DNA of 64,000 bases from Phymatolithon calcareum (lineage: Eukaryota; Rhodophyta; Florideophyceae; Hapalidiales): contig OZ345352.1 in assembly GCA_977006965.1 (NCBI GenBank), positions 3,286,001 to 3,350,000 of the forward strand, given 5' to 3'. A model generated the notes under the pieces. It was not told the DNA's origin. It was given only the letters and a program-made list of their open reading frames with translations, and searched no databases. The position numbers were made by a program, and so were the translations under genes. Shown piece by piece: positions 42,680 through 52,185 of the stretch (position 1 is the stretch's first letter; each line of letters begins with the position of its first letter).

Positions 42680-44652
42680 TGTCTACGTGCCGGGATTTTT
42701 CCTAAATTGAGAACACATTTTTCCTCAATTGAGGACGTATTGAGGAATGAAAATCATTTCATTTTGGGAAACGAAAGCTACTCCCAATCAGGCTCGTCAA
42801 AAGCGTCAAGGTCATGGATGTCTTCAACGTGCTTAGCGAAACAGTTTCTACCAGTAGAAGCGCCACAAATATATAGTGTGGCACTTTCACGCCTATTAGA
42901 GTATGAGGGCAAGAGGTTCCTCGTCTTGAATTTCCCAACTCTGCAGTTGCTTTGATAGCACAAGTAGTCTCCATGACATCCTCAGTCCTCCTTTTCTTTT
43001 TCTTGGAAGTTAAGTGGGTTCTAACACCGCTCCCGAATGCAAACGTACATTCTTTAGCGACTAAACGTCGACGAGTACTGCGCGTGGCAAATGTGTTATC
43101 GATGAGTTGCTCGGGCAGCACTTCACAATATCTTCGCTGTGTCATGTGCTGCTGACTTCTGGATGGGCACCAGGGAATAAAGTTCATCTTACAATCGCGC
43201 AAATTGCCAGAGGAGTTTGATGACCCCTATGAACTATAGTCTCACTTGTTGAAGATGCAGTATTGTCGCACTTCCTTCACTCGCTGAGTGCTGTATCTCT
43301 CAACCGTTCTCCGGCTCGTGAACTCCGTTCCCATGGCAACAGGATATGGTCTCATGGACGCAAATCAGGTCCGACGGAGGAACAGTGCTCTTTCTGTGGC
43401 GAGTTATGGCATCGACAGAATATTGACCGAGCGGCTAGCAGTGCTGCGCAGACTACATGTTTCGTTTCGTTGTGCATTGAATGAAATTCACAGGAGCTAT
43501 TCGGCGAGCGGCATACCATTATTTGAAGAAGAAGGAGCAGTGAGATAGTTCCTTGGCCTTGTTGTCCTCCAAAAATAGCTCTCGGCGCTGAACCCAACTC
43601 TTGCCATGAGGACGAGTATTCAGAAAAACTCAATCATCTCTGCCACTGTAGTCTCTTGTTGCCCAATTATTCTCAGCTTAGCGGACGCCCAAGCAGCAAA
43701 ATTTTCGCAGCTGAACGTGGCGAAACAGCTTCATCATGCAACCGTACTTCGTATGAAGACCACTACTGTTATTTTTGGATAAGAAAACTCCGGTTAGAGT
43801 ACGAAGTTTCCAGAACTGAGAGGAATCTCAAAACAGATTCGGTCCTAGAGCTTTGCGCTCGTACCATGGCTCCCCATAAGAGACAGTATTCGGCTCGCGG
43901 TCAGGCGAGACGACATCAAGTTCGTTTTGCGATGTTAGGTCCCAAGAGCCCTTCAAGACGTAGGAGAGAGAGCATGGAAGAGAGATTTTAGAGCTCCTGA
44001 AGGTTTTATCGAAGCTTTTTGTTCTTCTGAAGAGCTTCTGATTGCGACTGTGGACGATAAACTGGCGTTTCGCGATGAAGATGGGCGAGGATGTTTCTGT
44101 AAGCATTCCTGGGTGGTACTGCGCTTTGCCGGTGTTGGCTCGGTTCAAGATGGTGAGCTTCTGCAATACCATCGTCAGTGTCCCCTATGTCGACGTTGAA
44201 CAGGTTGACTGTCTTAAAGTTACTCTTCTTCGGCGAATGCCAAACTATGACACATTTTATGCGAAGTGATATGGTCGTTCAACCACTGCGTTTTCCTCGA
44301 GTACCTCCTGAACCGTACCATGTACATTTTTTCAATTGGAAAATGCTCCATATTGTCTGAAGCACTCTGCGAGACCGGTCACCGATGCTGCCTTTGTGTG
44401 TACGGATGCACCGACCACGCGGGGCCGGACTTTTTCTCGTGGCATGGCAGGTCTGTTACTTCTACGTGACCACTATATTTTCGTTGCTCGCGCCGAACGA
44501 AGAGATTTCAAGGCAATAGTTGCGGTACTCCTCACATACTATACAAGTCCATCTTTCCAATAATGGCGCGAATGATCCGCTCTGCGTTCGATTTACTAAC
44601 TTTTTCGAACTTTTAAATCGGTCCTCAATTGAGGACGTTCGGCACATAGACA
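42680..44652 (-). mobile_element. piggyBac-like element PB3, 1973 bp, in CTAG
   Basis: TIRs TGTCTACGTGCCG (42680-42692) and, complemented, TGTCTATGTGCCG (44640-44652) are flanked by CTAG at 42676-42679 and 44653-44656. M2 reads CGAG at the same place in the uninterrupted sequence CTTGTCGAGGCGAAGCG, so the empty site is known apart from one substitution. The subterminal CCTCAATTGAGG occurs at both ends. Confidence 0.88.
42759..44440 (-). pseudogene. piggyBac-type transposase relic, heavily decayed
   Basis: 43828-44172 holds an N-terminal segment with SPIFIAKRQFIVHSRNQKLF and DVVSPDREPNTVSYGEPWYE, matching PB1. The middle (43200-43830) is degenerate. 42759-43202 retains MTQRRYCEVLPEQLIDNTFA and a GVRTHLTSKKKKRRTEDVME segment before a shifted Cys tail. 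The catalytic core is largely unreadable. Confidence 0.8.
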
Positions 44653-44727
44653 CTAGGCGAAGCGAGAGCACATCGAAAGAGCGGCCCAGTCTATGATCAT
44701 CGACCTCACCGCCTTCATTGACTGGGG

Positions 44728-45536
44728 CGTGCGGGAAATTTCGATATCTGCATAAGTGTGTGATCCTCTCCTCAAAAGACTAGTCTCTGAATATAGATTT
44801 GGAGCTACTTGAGAACATATATTTTGTTACATTTTTGAAAAGATGCATTTGTAAGTAGGCCTTGCTGGGCAATCAGTATGCTTCAATATTACGTGCCCTG
44901 AGTTCCGTAACTCGATTTACTGCCCCGAAACTTTTGCGAAACTTTCGCGAAACTTATGCCTAGCTAAAATTATTTTCTAATACAGTCATTGAGAATCTTT
45001 GTCAGGCGAAAGTTAATCGTTAAAATCGCTTGATTTCGCTTTTTAGGCCAAAACCTGGTACCAGAGATTAAACTTAACCATATTTCTGAAATAGTTTACC
45101 AAAATCTTGAAAAAAAGTTGCCGAAAGTTACTGTCGAAAGTGCGAAATTTCGCACTTTCGGCATAAGTTTCGCAAATTAGACCACTACTTTTGCCCATAT
45201 CATGCCCGAATTTTAGCGTTTCTTTTTTTCAAGTCCGTGCGCAGCATAGTAAACTTTTGTCCCTCGAACTCTACCTTAAAACAACGAGAGGCAAAACTTT
45301 TGAAAGTTTTTTAGTGTTGAGGGCCCGCCGAATATCACAAGAAGAGCAGAGAGGTACGAAACGTTCAACGTGTCTGTGCATCAGCAATCTGTCATAGCGG
45401 GCTTTTTGTGCATCCCTTTCCGTAACAGATGTCCCACAACAGCCTGGGTACATTACACACTTTACACGTGTTTTTAGTTTTGATCTTTAATATGCTTGTT
45501 CCAGAGCTTTTGTGTTTTTTCGATATTTACCCCCCT
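44728..45536. other. Unexplained ~0.8-kb insert within the Mutator-like element
   Basis: M1 and M2 are continuous across this point, so this segment is extra. It has no long frame. It contains repeated GCGAAACTTTCGCGAAACTT-type motifs near 44935-44960 and a 26-bp perfect palindrome at 45135-45160. I could not define its ends or a TSD. Confidence 0.5.
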
Positions 45537-45734
45537 GAGATGCTGTCAATAGTTGCGTCGAATAGCTAAACGAGAGTAGCGCACGAAATAAATCTTACTT
45601 TCGCATTGAGTGCTCTGAGAAGCGGACTAGTAGAAGGTCCGGCTAGAGAGAATATGATACTACATTTTGCCAAGGGTGAGTAGTAGAAGGTTTGGCTAGA
45701 GGTGACCATTTAGCGAAATTCCTCATTGAATTTC

Positions 45735-46732
45735 TAACGAAAATCGAATCGGTAGCGTACAGCTCGCCCTGAGTCCAAAATATAAAGTAAAGACTTATTT
45801 GCAAGCAGAAAAGTCTTGATATTTGAGCAAAGACGGAGTTCTCGAAAGCATTGAAGTGAAGAAAATTGCCGATTTCACCCGCACTCAAGCAGTGGGGAAG
45901 AGCTAAGGACAAGGACTAAGAAATACGCGAGTAAGCGAGACTTTCAGTAGTCCTCGAAACTCAATATACGTAAAACTTAAATAAGTAACGTTCTCAGCGT
46001 GTTCGTCCGATAAGTAACCGTTCACTTTATGATCACTTGGTGCTCATCAAGTGAACCCATACTGGCATGACCGACACTAATCTAATTATTTCACCGACAG
46101 TGCACCACTACAGGCACTCTCTGTAGTTTGACTACTTAAGCAAGTTAGCCTTCTCCACGAGAAGGAACTAAGAAACAACTTCAGCATGAAGTGCATCAAC
46201 AAATGAACAATTCCGCACTTTTGAACAAAACGCCATTGTTCCCAAGAGCACTGATGAGATAAAGCGAACTTCGAGTCTTGTCCCGATCTTTTTAATCTTC
46301 ACAACGGTAACTTCGATCAGCGCACGATACTTCCGATACTTGGAAAAAACATCCGCAACTTCGCTCACGAGCTCATTCGCACGCGCGTGTACGGCGCCTC
46401 AACTGTAGTCAACCCCGTTCGTCGCTCAGTTCGCCATCGAGATTCGCCCCGTGGAGAGCAACGTCACTCCTATTTTAATCTCATCAAGCGCTCCTTCAGC
46501 CGCATATGACGGAGTACACAGCCTTACATCCATCCACAACGTGTCCCAAAGCAACACAGTCTGCACCGATACATTGCAATTCGCGAACGGTTTCGAATTC
46601 TATGCAGCCTTAGGTGCGTAAGCTTACCTATGGTGATCAATTGCATACATTCTTTGTGAAGACACGTCACGTCACGAGCCAAGCATGGCGCACGAAGCTC
46701 CAGATGAGGAATTGCCGCAAACTGACTCATCT
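45735..46732. other. No supported gene
   Basis: Short frames only; nothing recognised. Confidence 0.4.
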
Positions 46733-46745
46733 CATAAGCACTGCC

Positions 46746-46894
46746 GAAATGCTGGAAATGGCAGTTGATACCGTCCAAAGAAAATGTCCGAAATGAAAAC
46801 GCAAGCGAAGGATTGTAGCGCAACGAAAAGTCTCTCAGGTGCAATGATAATTGACTAAGGCAGCTTCAATAAATCAGAAATCCATCCATCCATC
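46746..46894 (+). mobile_element. 149-bp retroposon (SINE or LINE tail) with 13-bp TSD
   Basis: Exact repeats CATAAGCACTGCC at 46733-46745 and 46895-46907. The body ends CTTCAATAAATCAGAAATCC and a short (ATCC)n tail. The last 115 bp recur almost unchanged at 63056-63170. I see no clear pol III A or B box. Confidence 0.85.
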
Positions 46895-46907
46895 CATAAG
46901 CACTGCC

Positions 46908-47346
46908 AAAATAGCCCAAGGCGTAGGTCTGCAATCCCATGTTATATAAACGTAATTGGGCGAGCGCCTTGTGCGCATCGTCGAGAGCCGGTGTACGCAC
47001 CTATTGCCAAAATGTTTCGTAGGCAGAACAAAATGCCGCATAGCGCAAGAAAACCGCTCCATAGAGGACATGTCACAAGGCAACCACTGGTGCCCGTAAA
47101 GCGCAGCGTGGCGCCAAGTTCCACAAATGTCGCCGCGCACTCCGGGGCTCGAGCATCTGAGGTCAGGGAGTCGCCCAAATCCGCATTGCAAAAGTTCCAG
47201 AGCCCGATTCTACCCATCGCGTGCGCGGAATCTCGGGCCGGATATATGGTGTATTGAATCTCTTATTTCATAAGCCTTCGATGCCAGCACGCGCACACGA
47301 AATTTCCAGATCAGCTTGCCTATGGACAACACCCCTGTGAACTGAC
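46908..47346. other. No supported gene
   Basis: Overlapping frames on both strands (for example 46991-47257 plus), none recognised. Confidence 0.35.
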
Positions 47347-47548
47347 ATGATCGCTAATCACAATTCCCTCTTCCTCAGTGCTAGTATCCATCGCTTGCAA
47401 CGTTCTTCCTCTCCGCAGCCAACAAGTCTCCGCGTATGCACTGAACATTGGCAAATGTTATATCGACGGAATGCCTTTCCGCAAGCCAGTTTCTGCGGCC
47501 TTCGATTAATGATTCTTCAAATGAACATCGAAAACTTGACCGTGCTGT

Positions 47549-49182
47549 TTTTTTTTTGAATTTTGAATTTATTAAACGCCCTCAGAAACACTCATAAGAC
47601 TGTAAGGGAGATGCGTTTCAGATGCTACTACCTTGGTAGCTCCGTTACTCTGTTAAAGCCCGCAAAACACGGGCTCGTTGCTATCGTCGTAGCCCTAGCT
47701 GCAAAAACCCTCCTCCAGAGAAGGTGGAGGGAAAAGCTTCGAGTCCACTTGTCCTGTTCGTAGGAATCTCAGCGTCGCCGTTCTATTTTGTCTTGGTCTA
47801 TTCCATGTCGTCATAAAAGACGATTGTGAGGAATAGTACTTTGTCAAGTTCCTTTTCAGTCTCACTAGTCTCCTCTTCTGTTAGTCGATATCTTTGAAGG
47901 TACACTTCGAGCTTGTTCATGAGAGTTGGTACGATTTCACCGAATTTGTCTTCCAGAAGTGTGGTACTCAATGAGGGAAAACGTCCGAATGCCCATTTAA
48001 TCGCCAATTGGCGGTGACGTGCTTTCGGTAGTCTGATGATGGCGGGAGTAGACCCGGGAATATCATAAGGAATTTTCCTCTTTCTGCTCGCCTCCAAGCC
48101 GTCTCCTTCGTCTTTAAAGAGCAGGTCCCTCAACGATTTTGCTGAAACTCGCTGCTTAAGATAGGTTAGTGCCGTCTCGAATAGGTCGTGATGTAACATT
48201 GATGATATGTCACGACACACCCATTGCAATTCCTCAACGTCTCTTTCCTCTCTTGGGACTGCGAGCAAGCCCATTTTCCTTGTTCTGGCTCGTTCAAGCA
48301 TTCGTAACGCTAGAACTAATCTTCTGTCTTCCGCACTATGTATGCGACAGAGAAGACGAAGTCTCGCGGTTCGATTTTTTGCGATTGGACCAAATACTTG
48401 TCCAAAAAAAGTCTTCTCCACGTCTGCAATAGCTGTTTGAACTCTTGTTGTCCATGGCGTCAGGTGCATGGCATATTCCCATCTTGGCTGTATCAAGGCC
48501 TTGTACATCTTGATTGCTTTTAAGGGGCTGAGTCCCCGGGCTGTTACACCAAGGGATCTCAGCTGATACACTGCTATCTTGGCCTGCCGGATGCGTTCAA
48601 GCATTTTCTTGTCGGTAACTCCCTCACTGCTGAGTGATATGCCAAGGTATGGGACTTCTTTGACTTTTGTCAGCGTTTTCCCAGAAAGCTTGAATGTGGG
48701 TGATCTTGTGCCTTCGGAGAGAAGAACTTCGCTCTTCCCGGCTTTCGTGTTCCACCTCATTTGCCTATCTCTTGCCCATTGCGAAGAAATATTTAACAGT
48801 CTCTGTAGTCCGACTGCTGATTTTGCCGTTAGGAGCACGTCGTCCGCGAAAAGAACTGCTGCCACGTCGGCAACATCCCTTGGAACTTGGCTTATTCTTT
48901 CTGCGAATTCGTCCATGAATAGATTGTACAAACTTGGGCTCAGCGAGGATCCCTGAGGTACTCCCCTGTCGATTAGAAACCACTTTTGCTGGGGATCGCC
49001 AATCGTTGATACCCAGGACGGTGTCAAGAAAGCCTCGATCATCTCGCATAGGTCTCGTGGTAGAACAACTCTCATTCGATCTTGCAAGTACTTTCGTGGG
49101 ACTGTGTCGTACGCTGCCGTCAAGTCCAATACTGCAATGCATCCCTGCCCTCGGTTCTGTAGTTCCAGAGCCCTTAAGATTG
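47549..49182 (-). mobile_element. LINE-A copy 3, 1634 bp, 5'-truncated, best preserved
   Basis: Exact 13-bp TSDs TTGACCGTGCTGT at 47536-47548 and 49183-49195. The A tail (complement of the T run at 47549-47557) directly abuts the TSD. The 3' UTR has the standard tail. Truncation falls within the RT domain, just upstream of the LDLTAAYDT block. Confidence 0.95.
47798..49129 (-). pseudogene. LINE-A ORF2 C-terminal 443 codons, open frame (5'-truncated)
   Basis: The frame opens in the RT palm (MDLTAAYDTVPRKYL; the frame is also open upstream to the truncation, so this Met is not a true start). Then come LIDRGVPQGSSLSP, AVLFADDVLLTAK (FADD at residues 94-97) and WNTKAGKSEVLL. The thumb has YKALIQPRWEYAMHL and RTARLRLLCRIHSAEDRRLV. 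The C-terminal domain has RKRKIPYDIPGSTPAIIRLP, KARHRQLAIKWAFGRFPSLS and an acidic helix ending FYDDME. No stop in 443 codons indicates recent insertion. It lacks the endonuclease and the first RT blocks, so it cannot act alone. VPQGSS replaces the usual VPQGSP. Confidence 0.92.
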
Positions 49183-49539
49183 TTGACCGTGCTGTGCGTC
49201 AAACGCAAGCCCGTTCGATTGGAGAACCTTGAAACCGATATCAGAGGATTCCGCTCTGCGCGACAACGGCGCGTTGTGAAGTTCAGCGACACCCGGTCTG
49301 TTTGCGGGCATTCGAATTTCCAGGTTGTCAACATTCTTTCCGTCTCACATGGATTGAAGTGGTCCAGGGCAAAAAGATATCAAAATGCAGGATATCTGGA
49401 GCAACCGTCGGTGCACATAACGCGGTGTTCAGTTGTGCTCTTCAGAGCTTTGAGACAGCCATTATCGTCCTTGTGGCGCCGCAGTACCGGGCCCGGCAGT
49501 TTGTCGATGTTCCTTGCCGGAGCGGCGCGCACTGGTTGA

Positions 49540-51297
49540 CTTGAAAGGTCTGCGAATGCTGAAAATTCTTCAGTGTGAGGCTCTTGATTTGTTGTTGCGA
49601 TTTTGTGCGGCTTTCGAATGTCGTCCCTTATTCGTCATGTGAGCATTCCGGAGGCTTCGAAGGCGGATTCTTATGGCAAACTTTGTCGCGCTGCTCGAGC
49701 CGTTGTAATTCGCACTTCTTACGCAAGCATTTGAAAATTTTTCTATCAGTGGCAGACGACAATGACATTGGTTACGGCGTGGGTTATTGCAATGACCCTT
49801 CATGAAGATGTAATGAGAAACTTTTGCAATTTGTCGCAGCTCTACATTCTATTGCTTACATTCTTACTTCAACGGCTTGATTTTGGTGTCAGATCCTTTG
49901 GATTGTGTTGGTCGTGTCACGCAACATTGTTTCTCCCTTTTCTGACAGTAATTGCTTTGGCAAGAGGGTTGACAATTCCATCTTCACGTAGCAGGGCGGG
50001 GGTCTTTTGTTCGCTTCTCGTCTTGGTCAGGGACGTCAGCACAGACAGCGCATTGCTAACAGAAAGATTCAATTATCAGTACTGCACCATTCAAGCAATG
50101 AACTGCTGCGGATGTTTTGCATGGTGCATGAGGGCAGAACTATTTCATACATTTCAAAGCAGTGTACGCAAGACTTCAGGCATAGGCCTCATATTAGCAA
50201 CGCGAAGAAGCTAAGCCGATTTTTCCCCTAAGGCCTAGTCTGTCGAACATATCTTTGAGAATGTCCACACAATAACGAAGTAAAGAGTTTCAACCTCTCC
50301 TCTTCAAAATGGATGAATGTTCCCTGTTGCGACCACATGAACTTGCTCTAGTTGCAACAGAGATATTAGAGTCCTTTCCTATTCTTTTTCGCGCGATCCT
50401 TCCATGTACTGTAGTGTTCAATACACCAGTCTGTCACCTCGAAGAGCGTAAATTCGCCACCATAATCACTTTCAGGGATAGCATCACCGTCTAGAATTCG
50501 GAAAAGAATTTGCTCCTCGAAAAATGTGAACACCAAGGTGTTAGAAGTCCCCCCGTTGCGAAGATCCATCGAGACCTCACGCAGTGTTCTTATATGTTTG
50601 TTAGCATCCCGCAAGCTTTTTTCCTCTTGATATGTCTCGAATGCTTACTTCCAGAGCTCGAATAGTAGCTTGGATGTGGGACAATGAATGCTTTTCAAGA
50701 AAAAATGTTTCATTTTGTAGTTGCCGCTTACAAAAAGCGTCTTTTCCGAGTCGACGGCATGCGAATTCCTTCAGTGCACTAAAGACCAGTGCAGTTGTAA
50801 GCTCGCGAGTGAGAAGTGTGAACTTTGCTTGCTGTATGTGCCCTCTCATTAGTGAAGTGCAGTTAAAAAACTTCTGGTGCCTCCCAACAAGAGCATCGTT
50901 TATTCTCGCAAACTTTTTACGGCTCTCTATGCCTATGCGACACGCACGCTACTCTATCGTCACAGAACGGGGCTGACATCCACCGCACTTATGTCATGAA
51001 CCAGCGGCCATGTAGCAACAAGTACAGCTGAAAATGGCCTTCGGTAGCAAGTTTGGATCAGAAGGAAGAAGCAACAAAATACCACGTGAGGGAGGGAGCG
51101 TTTGCGAATTAAAATGTATTCCAAGTTGAGGAGGTGAGCGACCAGTTGTGGTGGGATTTAAAACTAAATGCAGGCTGAGAAGGACGACTCAAGATTGGCC
51201 GGCGAAAAGAACTGGAGTCCTGGCTTAGAAAATACACAATTCTGCAGGTCTTGGCGGTTGTCCCCCTGTGTTGCCTCAACCTGGACTGCAGGCCGTC
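49540..51297. other. No firm gene; two adjoining minus-strand frames
   Basis: 50601-50849 (-) and 50366-50614 (-) overlap by 14 bases in different frames. Both look protein-like (ALEVSIRDISRGKKLAGC; TFFEEQILFRILDGDAIPES), so they could be one frameshifted gene. 49762-50214 (+) encodes 150 residues with a hydrophobic N-terminal half. None is recognised. Confidence 0.3.
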
Positions 51298-52185
51298 TCA
51301 AACTCTGTACTCTGCACCCTTCGTTATGTCCAGAGTCTCTATATGTTCTGAATCAACTTCAGTTCCACCCATTTCGATTTCGTTTTGTGCAGAAAGCATT
51401 GATTCCCCTGCTGCAAGACGTCTCTCAGCATCTCCTATTCTTTCCATCATCTCCTTCATATGCTCTTCATGTTTCGCGGAAAGCTCTACTTTCTTTGCTT
51501 CGGCTTCCTTTTCCGCTTCTTCTACCATCTCCATCGAATACTCGCCAAGCACGTCCAATTCCAGGATATTCAGCTTCTTAACCTCGACTCCTCTCGGCTT
51601 AGTAACCGGCAAATCGCTGAAAAAGGCCTTCAGATCCTCCGTAATAAGCCCCTTGTTTTGGTCTTGTTTGATCGAAAAGTCGAGCAGCACAGAGCACCAA
51701 TGTTTTGTGCTTCGCTCCCCTGCTATGGCCTCTTGCAATTTCACAAATTCGTCGGTATGTTGCTCCATCTCGGCCAAAGTGTCTTCGCACACTTGGTTGA
51801 GAATGACACCAAATTTGTCATTCGTCTCCGTTTGAATCGCGTCCAAAACTACCTTTACGGTAAGAGCGTCGTGGGCTCTCAAGCGGCCACTTTCAAGTGT
51901 GAGAACGAATGCGATTTTCAGGTCAACATCCTCCTCGAAAAGCTTGTCTATCTCACGCGCCGCATCGATCATTCCGTCCACATCCTGCAATCCTGGAGTG
52001 TCGTACAAGATGTACGTTGCGGTTTCGAAGCGCATTAGTGACTTTGTCAGCCCGCCGCCCAAACTGATACCGCTTGGAAACTGCATGCTACCGGCGAGCC
52101 CATTGAGAAGTGTGCTTTTCCCGGATCCCGGGTTGCCGATCAGGGCGAGCCCCTTCTTGCTTCGTGCAGACATAGAGCGGCCCAT
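51298..52185 (-). CDS. P-loop GTPase-like protein with C-terminal coiled coil
   Basis: Intact frame of 295 residues; the first ATG gives MGRSMSARSKKG, and a start four codons later is equally possible. G1 is LIGNPGSGKSTLLNGLAG (residues 15-32, Walker A GNPGSGKST). A switch I-like GGGLTKS with a Thr follows, and then G3 YILYDTPGLQD. After the DTPG block comes a long charged helix. GVILNQV near residue 155 is where a G4 NKxD would be expected, but only Asn is kept. The order and spacing resemble AIG1/GIMAP and other TRAFAC GTPases that switch between GTP and GDP forms, often at membranes. Residues 205-275 are Glu/Lys/Met-rich and predicted coiled coil (EEAEKEAEAKKVELSAKHEE), suggesting oligomerisation. 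I see no signal peptide or membrane anchor. GTPase is the likeliest class; a non-GTP P-loop NTPase is the alternative. Confidence 0.8.
   Translation of the reverse strand: MGRSMSARSKKGLALIGNPGSGKSTLLNGLAGSMQFPSGISLGGGLTKSLMRFETATYILYDTPGLQDVDGMIDAAREIDKLFEEDVDLKIAFVLTLESGRLRAHDALTVKVVLDAIQTETNDKFGVILNQVCEDTLAEMEQHTDEFVKLQEAIAGERSTKHWCSVLLDFSIKQDQNKGLITEDLKAFFSDLPVTKPRGVEVKKLNILELDVLGEYSMEMVEEAEKEAEAKKVELSAKHEEHMKEMMERIGDAERRLAAGESMLSAQNEIEMGGTEVDSEHIETLDITKGAEYRV

Larger units (their letters stand above)
40497..45724 (+). mobile_element. Mutator-like element M3, 5228 bp, carrying two piggyBac-like insertions
   Basis: Perfect 10-bp TSDs ATTGAATTTC at 40487-40496 and 45725-45734. The inverted ends begin GAGGTAATTCGCTAAATGG (left) and GAGGAATTTCGCTAAATGG (right, complemented). 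The original Mutator-like body is about 1.7 kb or less (40497-40641, 42230-42679, 44653-44727 and 45537-45724 align with M1 and M2). The rest is PB2, PB3 and an unexplained insert at 44728-45536. Confidence 0.9.
47347..49539 (+). pseudogene. Possible unrecognised ORF split by a LINE-A insertion
   Basis: The plus-strand frame 47347-47548 stays in register with the frame 49196-49539 when the LINE-A insert and one TSD copy are removed, giving about 180 open codons. The sequence has no domain I recognise and the composition is not compelling, so chance openness is quite possible. Confidence 0.2.

Noticed and set aside
48934-49539. A 201-codon plus-strand gene
   Set aside because: Its first 83 codons lie antisense to the intact LINE-A RT frame, and the start is inside the insertion.
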